Below are positions 33,756 to 40,940 of a stretch of DNA of 51,466 bases, piece after piece. The stretch is taken from contig CADAAR010000027.1 of NCBI GenBank assembly GCA_902785945.1, forward strand, positions 1 through 51,466. The letters are read 5' to 3'. The position numbers and the translations under genes were made by a program. The notes under the pieces are model-generated. The model made no database searches. It worked only from the letters and a program-made list of their open reading frames with translations, and was not told the DNA's origin. The DNA is from an uncultured Prevotellaceae bacterium. GTDB lineage: Bacteria; Bacteroidota; Bacteroidia; Bacteroidales; Bacteroidaceae. Every line of letters begins with the position of its first letter. The stretch's first letter is position 1.

Positions 33756-33787
33756 CTGTGACTTCTGTCCAAAAGAAAAGGCTCCTC

Positions 33788-33898
33788 TTAAGAGAAGCCC
33801 GAATATCCGATGAGTCCTGTACCGATGCCTGCTATTAGATGGAGGTCTTTATACATGCTCATGATCACTCTCTTTGCCATATATTTCATTGTCTTCAT
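33788..33898 (-). CDS. Very small protein of 36 residues
   Basis: MKTMKYMAKRVIMSMYKDLH followed by LIAGIGTGLIGYSGFS and TAA. A basic N-terminal half and a glycine-rich hydrophobic C-terminal half. A full consensus promoter (33962-33992) precedes it with a leader of about 55 bases, which supports a real gene. No family recognised. It could be a small membrane or secreted peptide. Confidence 0.5.
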   Translation of the reverse strand: MKTMKYMAKRVIMSMYKDLHLIAGIGTGLIGYSGFS

Positions 33899-33961
33899 AA
33901 CTGTAAATTTTTAAATTGTTTATACTATTGTTTATTTGTCGTTTCTGTTTTTTTGATATTG

Positions 33962-33992
33962 CAAAGATATGAGGATTTTTGGCTGATTCCAA
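33962..33992 (-). promoter_or_regulatory. Promoter of the 36-residue protein
   Basis: TTGG, 19 bases, TATCTTTG on the minus strand. Confidence 0.72.
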
Positions 33993-34135
33993 GAAATCTT
34001 GCCAATTTTTCTCAAAGTTGTTTGGACAAATGAACGATCTTTGGCCAAATTGCAGAAAAGAGTAAGAAAGTTGTCCAAAAGGATACCAAAAAAGGCTTTC
34101 CTGAATTCAGAAGAGCCCTGGGCTACGCTTAGCCA

Positions 34136-34534
34136 GTGGCCATCGAGAATCTGAAGAGGATCTGCGGGTGGCTGGAGATATTGAGGGAGCGGTATAATCG
34201 GAAGTATGGAAACCTATCGCTGGGGCCTGGCACCGGTGATAGGTCGGGGGAGGAGATTCCCGTATTAATCTCCAGCGGCTACCGCTCGGAGCAGGTGAAT
34301 ATGAAGTGCGGGGGAGCGAAGGGCTCTAATCATCTGACGGGCTGCGCGGTGGATATCAGGTGTCTGGGGCCGGAGCAGATGATAAGGTATGCCTGTCTGC
34401 TGCTCGATACGGCTGATGAAAACGGCTGGGTGTTTGACGAGCTCATTCAAGAGAAGCGCGGCACCACCTATTGGATTCACTTCGCCGTGCGGCCGAAGGA
34501 TAATCGCAGGAAGATTCTGTTTGATTGCAGGTAA
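34136..34534 (+). pseudogene. N-terminally truncated M15 peptidase (PF08291-like)
   Basis: The frame, preceded at once by an in-frame TAG, begins at what corresponds to about residue 38 of the complete relative at 36296-36721. The metal-site motif GSNHLTGCAVDIR and the second His in YWIHFAVRP are present, as in D-Ala-D-Ala or endolysin-type peptidases that cut peptide cross-links of peptidoglycan. The only possible start is a GTG with no promoter in view. It is therefore most likely a remnant, unless translated from the GTG. Confidence 0.65.
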
Positions 34535-34542
34535 ACTCTTAA

Positions 34543-34579
34543 ACGCACTTAAGCCCCGCATCGCTGCGAGGCTTAAGTG
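34543..34579. terminator. Hairpin between the M15 remnant and the DUF4468 gene
   Basis: ACTTAAGCC(C)CGCA pairs with TGCG(A)GGCTTAAGT. The core CCCGCATCGCTGCGAG is nearly the same as that of the hairpin at 38949-38974. Confidence 0.75.
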
Positions 34580-34592
34580 TATCAACAATTAA

Positions 34593-35351
34593 TTACCAAT
34601 CGTCATCGTCCGCACCGGTGATGCCGTTCTTGAGCGCCTCTTCTACCTTGTCGATGATGGCGTTCGAGTAGGCGTGCGTCATTACGAGCGCTTTCGAGCA
34701 GGTGCGCTTCTGGGCATCTTTCTCCACGAAGGGATAGTGCTTGGTGATTTCCCATTGCTCATCGTAGAGTCGACGGTCGGTATTATCGTTTTTCAGGCGT
34801 TTGCCATCGCTGTAAATGGTCTGGTTCCGACGTTTCTGGTCATCCTTGTCGCCGCCGATGCCGCCCAACCAGCCACCGTCCTCCACTTTCAGCACATCGT
34901 AGTTCTGCACGGTATAGGTCACACGCACCTTACCTTCCTTGATGTCGAGCTTGATCAATGGTGTGATGCTAACCACGTAGCGGAAGAGCGTACCCGTATG
35001 GTCGGCGATGGCATCGATGGTCGACGAGACGATGATGCATCCCGCTTGCTTATCGTTCAGCGTGATGGCCTGCTTGTCTTTGAAGGTTGCCGTCACCCAG
35101 TAATTCAGAGCCACGTAGAGCTGTTCTTTCGTTTTGCCCGGTACCTCAATTACCTGCTGGTAGGTCAGGGCCTCGTTCTTGTCAAACGTCAGACCTTTAC
35201 TCAAGTTGGCTGCAGCGTCGAGCCATTTGTCACCATACTTGCTTTTGGCATACTTTTCCAGGTCAGCTGCTTTCATTACCTGGGCCTGAACCCTCATTGT
35301 GCCACCGAAGGTAAAGATGGTGGCAATGATCAAAAATAAAATCTTTCTCAT
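34593..35351 (-). CDS. DUF4468-type secreted protein
   Basis: A 252-residue protein with signal peptide (MRKILFLIIATIFTFGGTMRVQAQ). The region after about residue 60 resembles the DUF4468 (TBP-like fold) family: EALTYQQVIEVPGKTKEQLY, then GCIIVSSTIDAI and VRVTYTVQNYD. It ends in a short acidic tail (GADDDDW). Function unknown; probably periplasmic. The ATG at 35351 is chosen for the signal peptide and matches the promoter upstream. Confidence 0.78.
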   Translation of the reverse strand: MRKILFLIIATIFTFGGTMRVQAQVMKAADLEKYAKSKYGDKWLDAAANLSKGLTFDKNEALTYQQVIEVPGKTKEQLYVALNYWVTATFKDKQAITLNDKQAGCIIVSSTIDAIADHTGTLFRYVVSITPLIKLDIKEGKVRVTYTVQNYDVLKVEDGGWLGGIGGDKDDQKRRNQTIYSDGKRLKNDNTDRRLYDEQWEITKHYPFVEKDAQKRTCSKALVMTHAYSNAIIDKVEEALKNGITGADDDDW

Positions 35352-35387
35352 TTTGTCAGTTGTTAGTCGAATGATATATTTTGCCTG

Positions 35388-35418
35388 CAAATATACGACT
35401 TTCCCAACAAACCTCCAA
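35388..35418 (-). promoter_or_regulatory. Promoter of the DUF4468 gene
   Basis: TTGG, 19 bases, TATATTTG on the minus strand. Confidence 0.75.
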
Positions 35419-35476
35419 ATTTTTTAGAAATTATTATCTTGGTCTGTTCCCGAAGGGCTGCTTTTTTATGATAATA

Positions 35477-35508
35477 TTTGCAGGATACGCAGAAAATTAG
35501 TACCTTTG
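35477..35508 (+). promoter_or_regulatory. Promoter of the C10-protease remnant
   Basis: TTTG at 35477-35480, 20 bases, TACCTTTG at 35501-35508. Confidence 0.7.
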
Positions 35509-35560
35509 CCACATGAAAACGAGATTATTCATGACTAAATTAATAAATTAACAATTATAA

Positions 35561-35698
35561 ATGAAAAAGGTAACATTACTATTGGTCGGGTTCTTTTGCA
35601 GTCTGACTATGTTTGCGGGTGAGATTACCAAAGAGCAAGCCATGGAAAAGGCCCGCCAGGTGTTGAAGGGTAAGCAACTGATAATGCAGACGACGTAG
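35561..35698 (+). pseudogene. Remnant of a C10 peptidase (streptopain-like) gene: signal and start of propeptide
   Basis: 45 codons: signal peptide MKKVTLLLVGFFCSLTMFAG, then EITKEQAMEKARQVLKGKQ, which is the characteristic beginning of the Spi/C10 propeptide, then a stop TAG. Three bases later a GGGGACAG repeat begins. The protease itself is absent. The promoter is intact, so a short peptide may still be made. This is most simply a gene cut by deletion or repeat insertion. Confidence 0.65.
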
Positions 35699-35701
35699 TC
35701 A

Positions 35702-35750
35702 TGGGGACAGGCACCTGGGGTGAGGTCAGGACTCATTGATCTGTTCCCCA
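35702..35750. repeat. REP-like repeat with arms TGGGGACAG / CTGTTCCCCA
   Basis: The arms (35702-35710 and 35741-35750) pair imperfectly around 30 bases. The left part GGGGACAGGCACC is the sequence of the arm of copies 1 and 3. Confidence 0.65.
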
Positions 35751-35816
35751 AAGATGAGAATAGAGAAACGGAAGTCAGCGGCTTCCGTTTCTTCGTGTCT
35801 GGACAGCGCTTTTTTG

Positions 35817-35824
35817 TATCTTTG
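35817..35824 (+). promoter_or_regulatory. Probable -7 element upstream of the smalltalk/M15 cassette
   Basis: TATCTTTG followed by C; the -33 position is a weak TTCG. It is the only promoter-like element seen ahead of the genes at 35976-36721. Confidence 0.45.
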
Positions 35825-35828
35825 CAAT

Positions 35829-35912
35829 ATGAAATTGCGAGTGAAGGCGGCGGCTCAGCAAAGCTCGAGCAAACTCGGCTCTGCATTCACCTTGCACTTC
35901 ACTTGTAGGTAA
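35829..35912 (+). CDS. Possible 27-residue leader peptide
   Basis: ATG directly behind the -7 element, reading MKLRVKAAAQQSSSKLGSAF and seven more residues, then TAA. No homologue recognised; may be part of a repeated leader rather than a gene. The transcript then has a GTGGT-TTCG-ACCAC hairpin (about 35919-35935) before the next small gene. Confidence 0.2.
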   Translation: MKLRVKAAAQQSSSKLGSAFTLHFTCR

Positions 35913-35975
35913 AAGAGACGTGGTTTCGACCACAATATAACCCTAGTAATTCACCATTTAAAACATGTAAAGATT

Positions 35976-36065
35976 ATGAACAAGACAGTTAGAACGATCC
36001 TTCAAGTGATCAGTTATTTCATCGCTGCTATTCTGGGAGCGGCTGGCGGTTCCGAGCTGATGTAG
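35976..36065 (+). CDS. Smalltalk-like small protein (third)
   Basis: 29 residues: MNKTVRTILQVISYFIAAIL followed by GAAGGSELM. Short, basic start, one hydrophobic segment, like the smalltalk proteins found ahead of peptidoglycan hydrolases in Bacteroidales. It is followed by a two-TM protein and an M15 peptidase in the same direction. Function unknown. Confidence 0.6.
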   Translation: MNKTVRTILQVISYFIAAILGAAGGSELM

Positions 36066-36093
36066 GATGGAAGATGTAAGACTCACGAACGCC

Positions 36094-36321
36094 ATGGAAA
36101 ACAAGGGCTTCAAAATCTCTCAGTATGCCTGTGCGGTGCTGCTCATCGTGAGCAGTATCGCGCTGGTGACTTATCAGGTGGTTGAGATCGACGATGTGGC
36201 GGCAGGGCTGCTCTATTATGTGGCGCAGTCGTTCCTGTTGGCCGGCTCGATCTTCGGCCTCGACCAGTATATCAAAATCATTAAGAAACAATACCATGAA
36301 AGAGAATCTAAACAAATTTGA
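36094..36321 (+). CDS. Small protein with two membrane segments (holin-like)
   Basis: 75 residues beginning MENKGFKISQYACAVLLIVS; two hydrophobic segments (about 10-30 and 40-58) and a charged C-terminus (KIIKKQYHERESK). I take the ATG at 36094 because the longer frame from 36067 begins within a heptamer repeat (ATGGAAGATGTAAG). It overlaps the start of the M15 peptidase by 26 bases. Two short TM segments followed by an endolysin-type peptidase resemble a holin/endolysin pair; this is a resemblance in layout, not a family match. Confidence 0.6.
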   Translation: MENKGFKISQYACAVLLIVSSIALVTYQVVEIDDVAAGLLYYVAQSFLLAGSIFGLDQYIKIIKKQYHERESKQI

Positions 36322-36721
36322 TGGCGCTCGCTTGTCGCCTCATTTTCTTTTGAGCAAGTTTTTGAACGTTGGAAAATACCCCGACAATAAACCTACATTA
36401 CAGGATGTGGCAAACATGACCTATGGTTGCATCATGTTGTTAGAGCCTGCCCGCCTTGAAGTAGGGCCGATCATCATCAATTCAGGCTTCCGCAACAGTC
36501 GCGTTAATCGTCTGGTTGGCGGTGTGAGCAACTCCCAGCACCTCATCGGCCAGGCCGCCGACATCCGCCCGAAAGACCCGGCTCAGTTCCAGCGCCTCGT
36601 CGACTTCCTCAAGGCCCACGACCTTACCGACCAGCTCCTCACCGGCTCCACCTGGCTTCACCTCTCCTGGAACCCCTTCGCCCAGCCCCGCCGTTACATC
36701 CGCATCGGGTATTACAAGTAA
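36296..36721 (+). CDS. M15-type peptidase (PF08291-like, endolysin or D,D-carboxypeptidase type)
   Basis: 141 residues. The start LSPHFLLSKFLNVGKYPDN is the typical opening of this family; the metal-site motif SNSQHLIGQAADIRP is near residue 80 and the second His is in STWLHLSWNP. Proteins of this family cut peptides of peptidoglycan. There is no signal peptide, so export would need the preceding small membrane protein or lysis. It is intact, unlike the relative at 34136-34534. Confidence 0.82.
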   Translation: MKENLNKFDGARLSPHFLLSKFLNVGKYPDNKPTLQDVANMTYGCIMLLEPARLEVGPIIINSGFRNSRVNRLVGGVSNSQHLIGQAADIRPKDPAQFQRLVDFLKAHDLTDQLLTGSTWLHLSWNPFAQPRRYIRIGYYK

Positions 36722-36820
36722 ACCCAAAAGATCACGGGGGCTTTTTTTGATTATTTAGGAATAAATTCAGATTGTTCCATATTTTCGGGCGAAAAGTTTA
36801 GAAGTTTCGAAATTAGTTCG

Positions 36821-36828
36821 TACCTTTG
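36821..36828 (+). promoter_or_regulatory. Probable -7 element of the CotH gene
   Basis: TACCTTTG followed by C, 26 bases before the ATG; -33 weak. Confidence 0.5.
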
Positions 36829-36854
36829 CACAGCTTTACCAGCGTGAACGAGAT

Positions 36855-38888
36855 ATGAAACGACTGATATGGATCTGCGTCATTGTGATGTTTGCCGTGG
36901 GGGCTATGGCCCAAGAACATAAACGGCTGACAAATCTGCCGCATCTGTACGTCAACACCTTCACTGGCAATCCTATTGTCAGCAAGACGGAACAGGTGTG
37001 GGCGCGGATGTGGCTGGTTGACGAGCAGGATGTTGTGACTTTCTACGACTCGATCAGCATTCGGGGACGCGGCAACTCCACATGGAATATGGCCAAGAAA
37101 CCCTATCGCATCAAACTGCTGGAGAAGGCGAAGTTGCTGGGCAACAGCCGCGCCAATGCCAAGAAATGGACGCTGCTGGCCAATCATGGCGACAAGACCA
37201 TGATGCGCAATGCCCTTGCCTCGTATATCGGCGATCTGTGCGGCCAGCTCTTCACCCCTGCTGCCAAATTCGTGGACCTGACCCTCAACGGCGAGTATCA
37301 GGGGTGCTATCAGCTGTCGGACCAGATTGACATCAGGAAGAAGCGGGTGAACATCGCCGAGCAGGACTACCCCCTCACGGCGACCAGCGACATCACAGGC
37401 GGCTATCTCGTAGAGGCTGACGGTTTTAAGGACTTTACCAACGGTGTCAATGGCTGGTTCACACCCAAGGGCGTGCCCATGACGGTACACTATCCTGACG
37501 ACGAGGAAATCGCCTCCAGCCAGCAGAACTACATCCGACAGTTCGTCAACAACTTCGAGAACAGGCTCTTTGCCAGCAACTATGCGGATGCGGAGAAGGG
37601 CTATAGGGCCTACGTGGACAGCACCACGCTCATCAGCTGGTATCTGGCATCGGAGATTACCGCCAATCCCGACTATATCTGGAGCATGTACTACTACAAG
37701 CAGCGCAACGACGACCATCTGTATTTCGGTCCGCTGTGGGACTATGACATTGCTTTCAACAACGATAACCGTCTGACGGGCCAGGACCCGACGCATAATC
37801 TGATGGCCAAGGTGGCCTTTACCAACAACGGCCTGGAGAAGTGGATTGACAGGCTATGGAGCGACGAATGGTTCCAACGGGCCGTGTACAACAGCTATGC
37901 CGGTCTCTATGCACAAGACCTGGAGACGAAGCTGCTCAACAAGATTGACAGTCTGAACATCCTGCTCCAGAAGTCGCAGGAACTGAACTACCGGAAATGG
38001 AACATCCGGACGCGCTATCTGCGGGAGATTGTGCTGTACTCGACCTTCGAGGCATATGTGAACGACCTGCGCAGCTTCATCACCCAGCGCCTCCCAGCCC
38101 TGTTCAAAGCCTTTGCCAACAGAATGCCTGACGATGTGGACGACGGCGAGACAGTCGTGCCGCAATTTACACCTTCCAGCAACAGCTATTATGCCATTGC
38201 CAATGCAGGCACATCGACAGTCTTCGACCTCAATGCCGAAGGAGCCGTCGTTGGCAATGCCAGCCGCCAAGCCAGTCACAGCCAGCAGTGGCACATCATC
38301 ACCTTGCAAAACGGCTTCATGCAGCTGATCAACCGTATGAACGGTCTGGCACTAACCGATCCTACGATGGGTGAAAGCACCGAGGCCACCAACCTCAACA
38401 CGCAGCTCACCGTGACCAAGGCCGACTCCACCAATAAGGCCCAGCAGTGGCATATCGTGAAGCAGAGCGGCAACCATTATAACCTGAACAACCGGAAGTC
38501 GCGACATACGGCCAATCTCTATGGTGGCAATGCCGCTGACGGCACCAGCATTATCAGCTACACCAACGACAGTAGGAATGCATCGAGCAATAACCGGCTT
38601 TGGACTATCACGCCCGTTGACAAAATGGAAGAAACCGGTATCGGCAACCTTCAGGATAAAGCCTCGCTGGAATACGCTTTGGCCTACGATCCCTACAGCC
38701 AGCGACTGCACTTCGGCAGCGATGATTTGTCGGCCCTCACATTTATGGTCAGCATCTACGACCAGGCGGGCCACCGTGTTCTGCAGTTCCCTGCTTCACA
38801 GGGTTGCTCTGTTGACCGCCTGCCCAAAGGCCTCTACATTGTCACCTGGTATGATCAAGGCTATCATTCCACCAAGTTCCTCAAATAG
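36855..38888 (+). CDS. Secreted CotH-kinase family protein with ricin-type lectin-like domain and T9SS-like tail
   Basis: 677 residues. Signal peptide MKRLIWICVIVMFAVGAMAQ. The CotH domain (about 25-410) has GRGNSTWNMAKKPYRIKL, LANHGDKTMMRNALA and the catalytic-type motif FGPLWDYDIAFNND. A ricin-B-like region (about 435-590) has repeated QQWHI segments, and the last 80 residues resemble a T9SS type A sorting domain (VSIYDQAGHRVLQF ... GLYIVTWYDQG). CotH proteins are atypical secreted protein kinases in spore coat; in Bacteroidetes their substrate is unknown. It is a single gene. Confidence 0.88.
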   Translation: MKRLIWICVIVMFAVGAMAQEHKRLTNLPHLYVNTFTGNPIVSKTEQVWARMWLVDEQDVVTFYDSISIRGRGNSTWNMAKKPYRIKLLEKAKLLGNSRANAKKWTLLANHGDKTMMRNALASYIGDLCGQLFTPAAKFVDLTLNGEYQGCYQLSDQIDIRKKRVNIAEQDYPLTATSDITGGYLVEADGFKDFTNGVNGWFTPKGVPMTVHYPDDEEIASSQQNYIRQFVNNFENRLFASNYADAEKGYRAYVDSTTLISWYLASEITANPDYIWSMYYYKQRNDDHLYFGPLWDYDIAFNNDNRLTGQDPTHNLMAKVAFTNNGLEKWIDRLWSDEWFQRAVYNSYAGLYAQDLETKLLNKIDSLNILLQKSQELNYRKWNIRTRYLREIVLYSTFEAYVNDLRSFITQRLPALFKAFANRMPDDVDDGETVVPQFTPSSNSYYAIANAGTSTVFDLNAEGAVVGNASRQASHSQQWHIITLQNGFMQLINRMNGLALTDPTMGESTEATNLNTQLTVTKADSTNKAQQWHIVKQSGNHYNLNNRKSRHTANLYGGNAADGTSIISYTNDSRNASSNNRLWTITPVDKMEETGIGNLQDKASLEYALAYDPYSQRLHFGSDDLSALTFMVSIYDQAGHRVLQFPASQGCSVDRLPKGLYIVTWYDQGYHSTKFLK

Positions 38889-38944
38889 TTCGGCGGTGGG
38901 GCATTGTATAATAGATGGACGGTGTTCTGAGTGAGCAATATAAT

Positions 38945-39070
38945 GCAAGAAGGCCCGCATCACTGCGAGCCTTCAGCCTAATTTAATCAACTAAAGATAT
39001 TAAACTACTACCATTTTACGATTAACTAACCAATAACCAATGTATGAAACAAAAACTTTCTATGTTTTGA
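38945..39070 (-). ncRNA. Candidate small RNA on the minus strand
   Basis: A full consensus promoter (39076-39106) points into about 125 bases that contain no reading frame longer than four codons and end in the hairpin GAAGGCTCGCA/TGCGGGCCTTC (38949-38974). This is what one would expect of a small RNA, or of the untranslated remainder of a lost gene. The terminator is also downstream of the CotH gene. Confidence 0.4.
38949..38974. terminator. Hairpin after the CotH gene
   Basis: GAAGGC(C)CGCA pairs with TGCG(A)GCCTTC around TCAC. Its core resembles the hairpin at 34543-34579. Confidence 0.7.
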
Positions 39071-39075
39071 TGGTG

Positions 39076-39106
39076 CAAAGGTAGGGATATATTTATATCC
39101 TGGCAA
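39076..39106 (-). promoter_or_regulatory. Consensus promoter without a protein gene, minus strand
   Basis: TTGC, 19 bases, TACCTTTG on the minus strand. Confidence 0.72.
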
Positions 39107-39250
39107 ATCTATTCAATGAACTGCCTGTTTTGTTCAGCGAAATTTCGAAAAAACTCAAATATTTTTTGGTTTTTTGCTCACTTAATCGTACCTTTGAACT
39201 GCATTCGAAGGTAGGCTGCGTCTCGGAAATAAAAATAAATCGCAATTTTT

Positions 39251-39281
39251 TTTGTATTTCGCTCGATTTGCACTACCTTTG
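39251..39281 (+). promoter_or_regulatory. Promoter of iorA-iorB-aminotransferase
   Basis: TTTG at 39251-39254, 19 bases, TACCTTTG at 39274-39281; the ATG is about 28 bases downstream. Confidence 0.78.
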
Positions 39282-39309
39282 CAGGCAGAAACTTTAATCA
39301 GACACAGAA

Positions 39310-40917
39310 ATGAAAAAGCTTTTATTGGGAGATGAGGCGATTGCCCAGGGTGCGCTCGACGCAGGACTGAGCGGTGTCTATGCCTATCCCGGCACTCCCT
39401 CTACTGAGATTACAGAGTATATCCAGGACTCGCCACTAGCTAAGGAGCGTGGTGTGCACAGCCGCTGGTCGACCAACGAGAAGACGGCTATGGAGGCCGC
39501 CCTCGGTATGTCGTACATGGGCAAGCGAGCACTGGTGTGTATGAAACATGTGGGTCTGAACGTCTGTGCCGATCCGTTTGTGAACTCGGCGATGACGGGT
39601 ACCAATGGCGGTATTATCGTGCTGGTGGCCGATGACCCCTCGATGCACTCGTCGCAGGATGAGCAGGACTCACGTTTCTATGGTAAGTTTGCCATGATTC
39701 CCACGCTGGAGCCCAGCAGTCAGCAGGAGGCCTACGATATGATGAGCGAGGCCTACGAGCTGTCGGAGCAGATGCATTTGCCCGTGCTGATGCGTGTGAC
39801 CACCCGTATGGCTCATAGCCGTGCTGTGGTGGAGGTGAAAGACACTCCCCGCGAGCAGAACGAGCTGAACTACGATGCCCAGGCCTCGAACTGGGTGTTG
39901 CTGCCCGCCTTCGCCCGTAAGCGTAATGTGGTGGTGACTGGTCAGCAGCCCATTCTGGAGCAGATGGCTGTAGACAGCAAATATAATAAGTATATTGATG
40001 CCAGCGACCATAAGCTGGGTATCATTGCCAGCGGCATAGCTTACAACTATCTGATGGAGTGCTATCCCGATGGTTGCCCTTATCCCGTGCTGAAGATTTC
40101 GCAGTATCCGTTGCCTAAGAAGCTCATCCGTCGTATGACCGACGATTGTGAGTTTGTGCTGATAGCCGAGGAGGGTCAGCCGTTTATCGAGGACCAGGTG
40201 CGTGGCGTGATGCCGGGCAATGCGGTGATCAAAGGTCGTCTGACGGGCGAGCTGCCCCGTACAGGCGAGCTGAACCCCGACTTCCTGAAGAAGGCGTTGG
40301 GTATTGAGAGCGGCGAGAGTTATGCTCCCTGTGAGGATGTGACCCCACGTCCGCCTGCATTGTGTCAGGGTTGCGGCCACCGTGATGTATACACCGCCCT
40401 GAACGAGGTACTGAAGGAGTATCCGCAGGCCCGTGTGTTTGGTGATATCGGTTGCTACACACTCGGTTTCCTGCCACCATATAAGGCCATCCACAGTTGT
40501 GTGGACATGGGTGCCTCGATCACGATGGCAAAGGGTGCGAGCGATGCTGGACAGTGGCCCGCAGTAGCTATCATCGGTGACTCCACGTTTACCCACTCAG
40601 GTATGACGGGTCTGCTGGATGCCATCAACGAGAATGCCGACATTACCGTGATTATCAGCGACAACCTGACCACCGCTATGACGGGCGGACAGGACTCTGC
40701 CGGTACGAATAAGTTTGAGGCCATCTGTAAGGGGCTGGGTTTGAGCGAGGATCACTTGAAGGTGGTGAACCCCATTCCGAAGAATATGCCCGAGATTACG
40801 CAGGCCATCCGCGATGAGATTAACTACCACGGTGTGAGTGTGATCATTCCGCGTCGTGAGTGCATGCAGACGTTGCAGCGCCACCTGAAGCAGAAGAAGG
40901 CGGCTGAGAAGAAGTGA
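39310..40917 (+). CDS. iorA: Indolepyruvate ferredoxin oxidoreductase, alpha subunit (no C-terminal ferredoxin domain)
   Basis: 535 residues. The N-terminal pyruvate:ferredoxin-type domain has GVYAYPGTPSTEITEY; the thiamine-diphosphate site is in VFGDIGCYTLGFLPPY and IIGDSTFTHSGMTGLLDA, with CQGCGHRDVY ahead of it. It oxidises arylpyruvates with CoA to aryl-acetyl-CoA, or the reverse for aromatic amino-acid assimilation. Classical IorA has a C-terminal domain with two [4Fe-4S] clusters; no CxxCxxC motif is present here, so electron transfer must differ or use another protein. It is 23 bases before iorB, across a heptamer-like repeat. Confidence 0.93.
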   Translation: MKKLLLGDEAIAQGALDAGLSGVYAYPGTPSTEITEYIQDSPLAKERGVHSRWSTNEKTAMEAALGMSYMGKRALVCMKHVGLNVCADPFVNSAMTGTNGGIIVLVADDPSMHSSQDEQDSRFYGKFAMIPTLEPSSQQEAYDMMSEAYELSEQMHLPVLMRVTTRMAHSRAVVEVKDTPREQNELNYDAQASNWVLLPAFARKRNVVVTGQQPILEQMAVDSKYNKYIDASDHKLGIIASGIAYNYLMECYPDGCPYPVLKISQYPLPKKLIRRMTDDCEFVLIAEEGQPFIEDQVRGVMPGNAVIKGRLTGELPRTGELNPDFLKKALGIESGESYAPCEDVTPRPPALCQGCGHRDVYTALNEVLKEYPQARVFGDIGCYTLGFLPPYKAIHSCVDMGASITMAKGASDAGQWPAVAIIGDSTFTHSGMTGLLDAINENADITVIISDNLTTAMTGGQDSAGTNKFEAICKGLGLSEDHLKVVNPIPKNMPEITQAIRDEINYHGVSVIIPRRECMQTLQRHLKQKKAAEKK

Positions 40918-40918
40918 T

Positions 40919-40940
40919 AATAGTTAATAGTGAATAGTTT
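40919..40940 (+). repeat. Heptamer-like repeat between iorA and iorB
   Basis: TAATAGTTAATAGTGAATAG: three 7-base units fill the gap, running into the iorB ATG. Confidence 0.65.

Noticed and set aside
35548-35886. 112-codon minus-strand frame near the REP-like repeat
   Set aside because: It spans a promoter, a remnant with signal peptide and a repeat on the other strand; no start signal.
29700-36722. The accessory region as an intact prophage
   Set aside because: No capsid, terminase, portal, tail or integrase genes; only small peptidase, holin-like and HU-type genes.
36813-37796. 327-codon minus-strand frame opposite the CotH gene
   Set aside because: Val/Ile/His-rich composition typical of the antisense of a GC-rich coding frame; CotH motifs on the other strand are clear.
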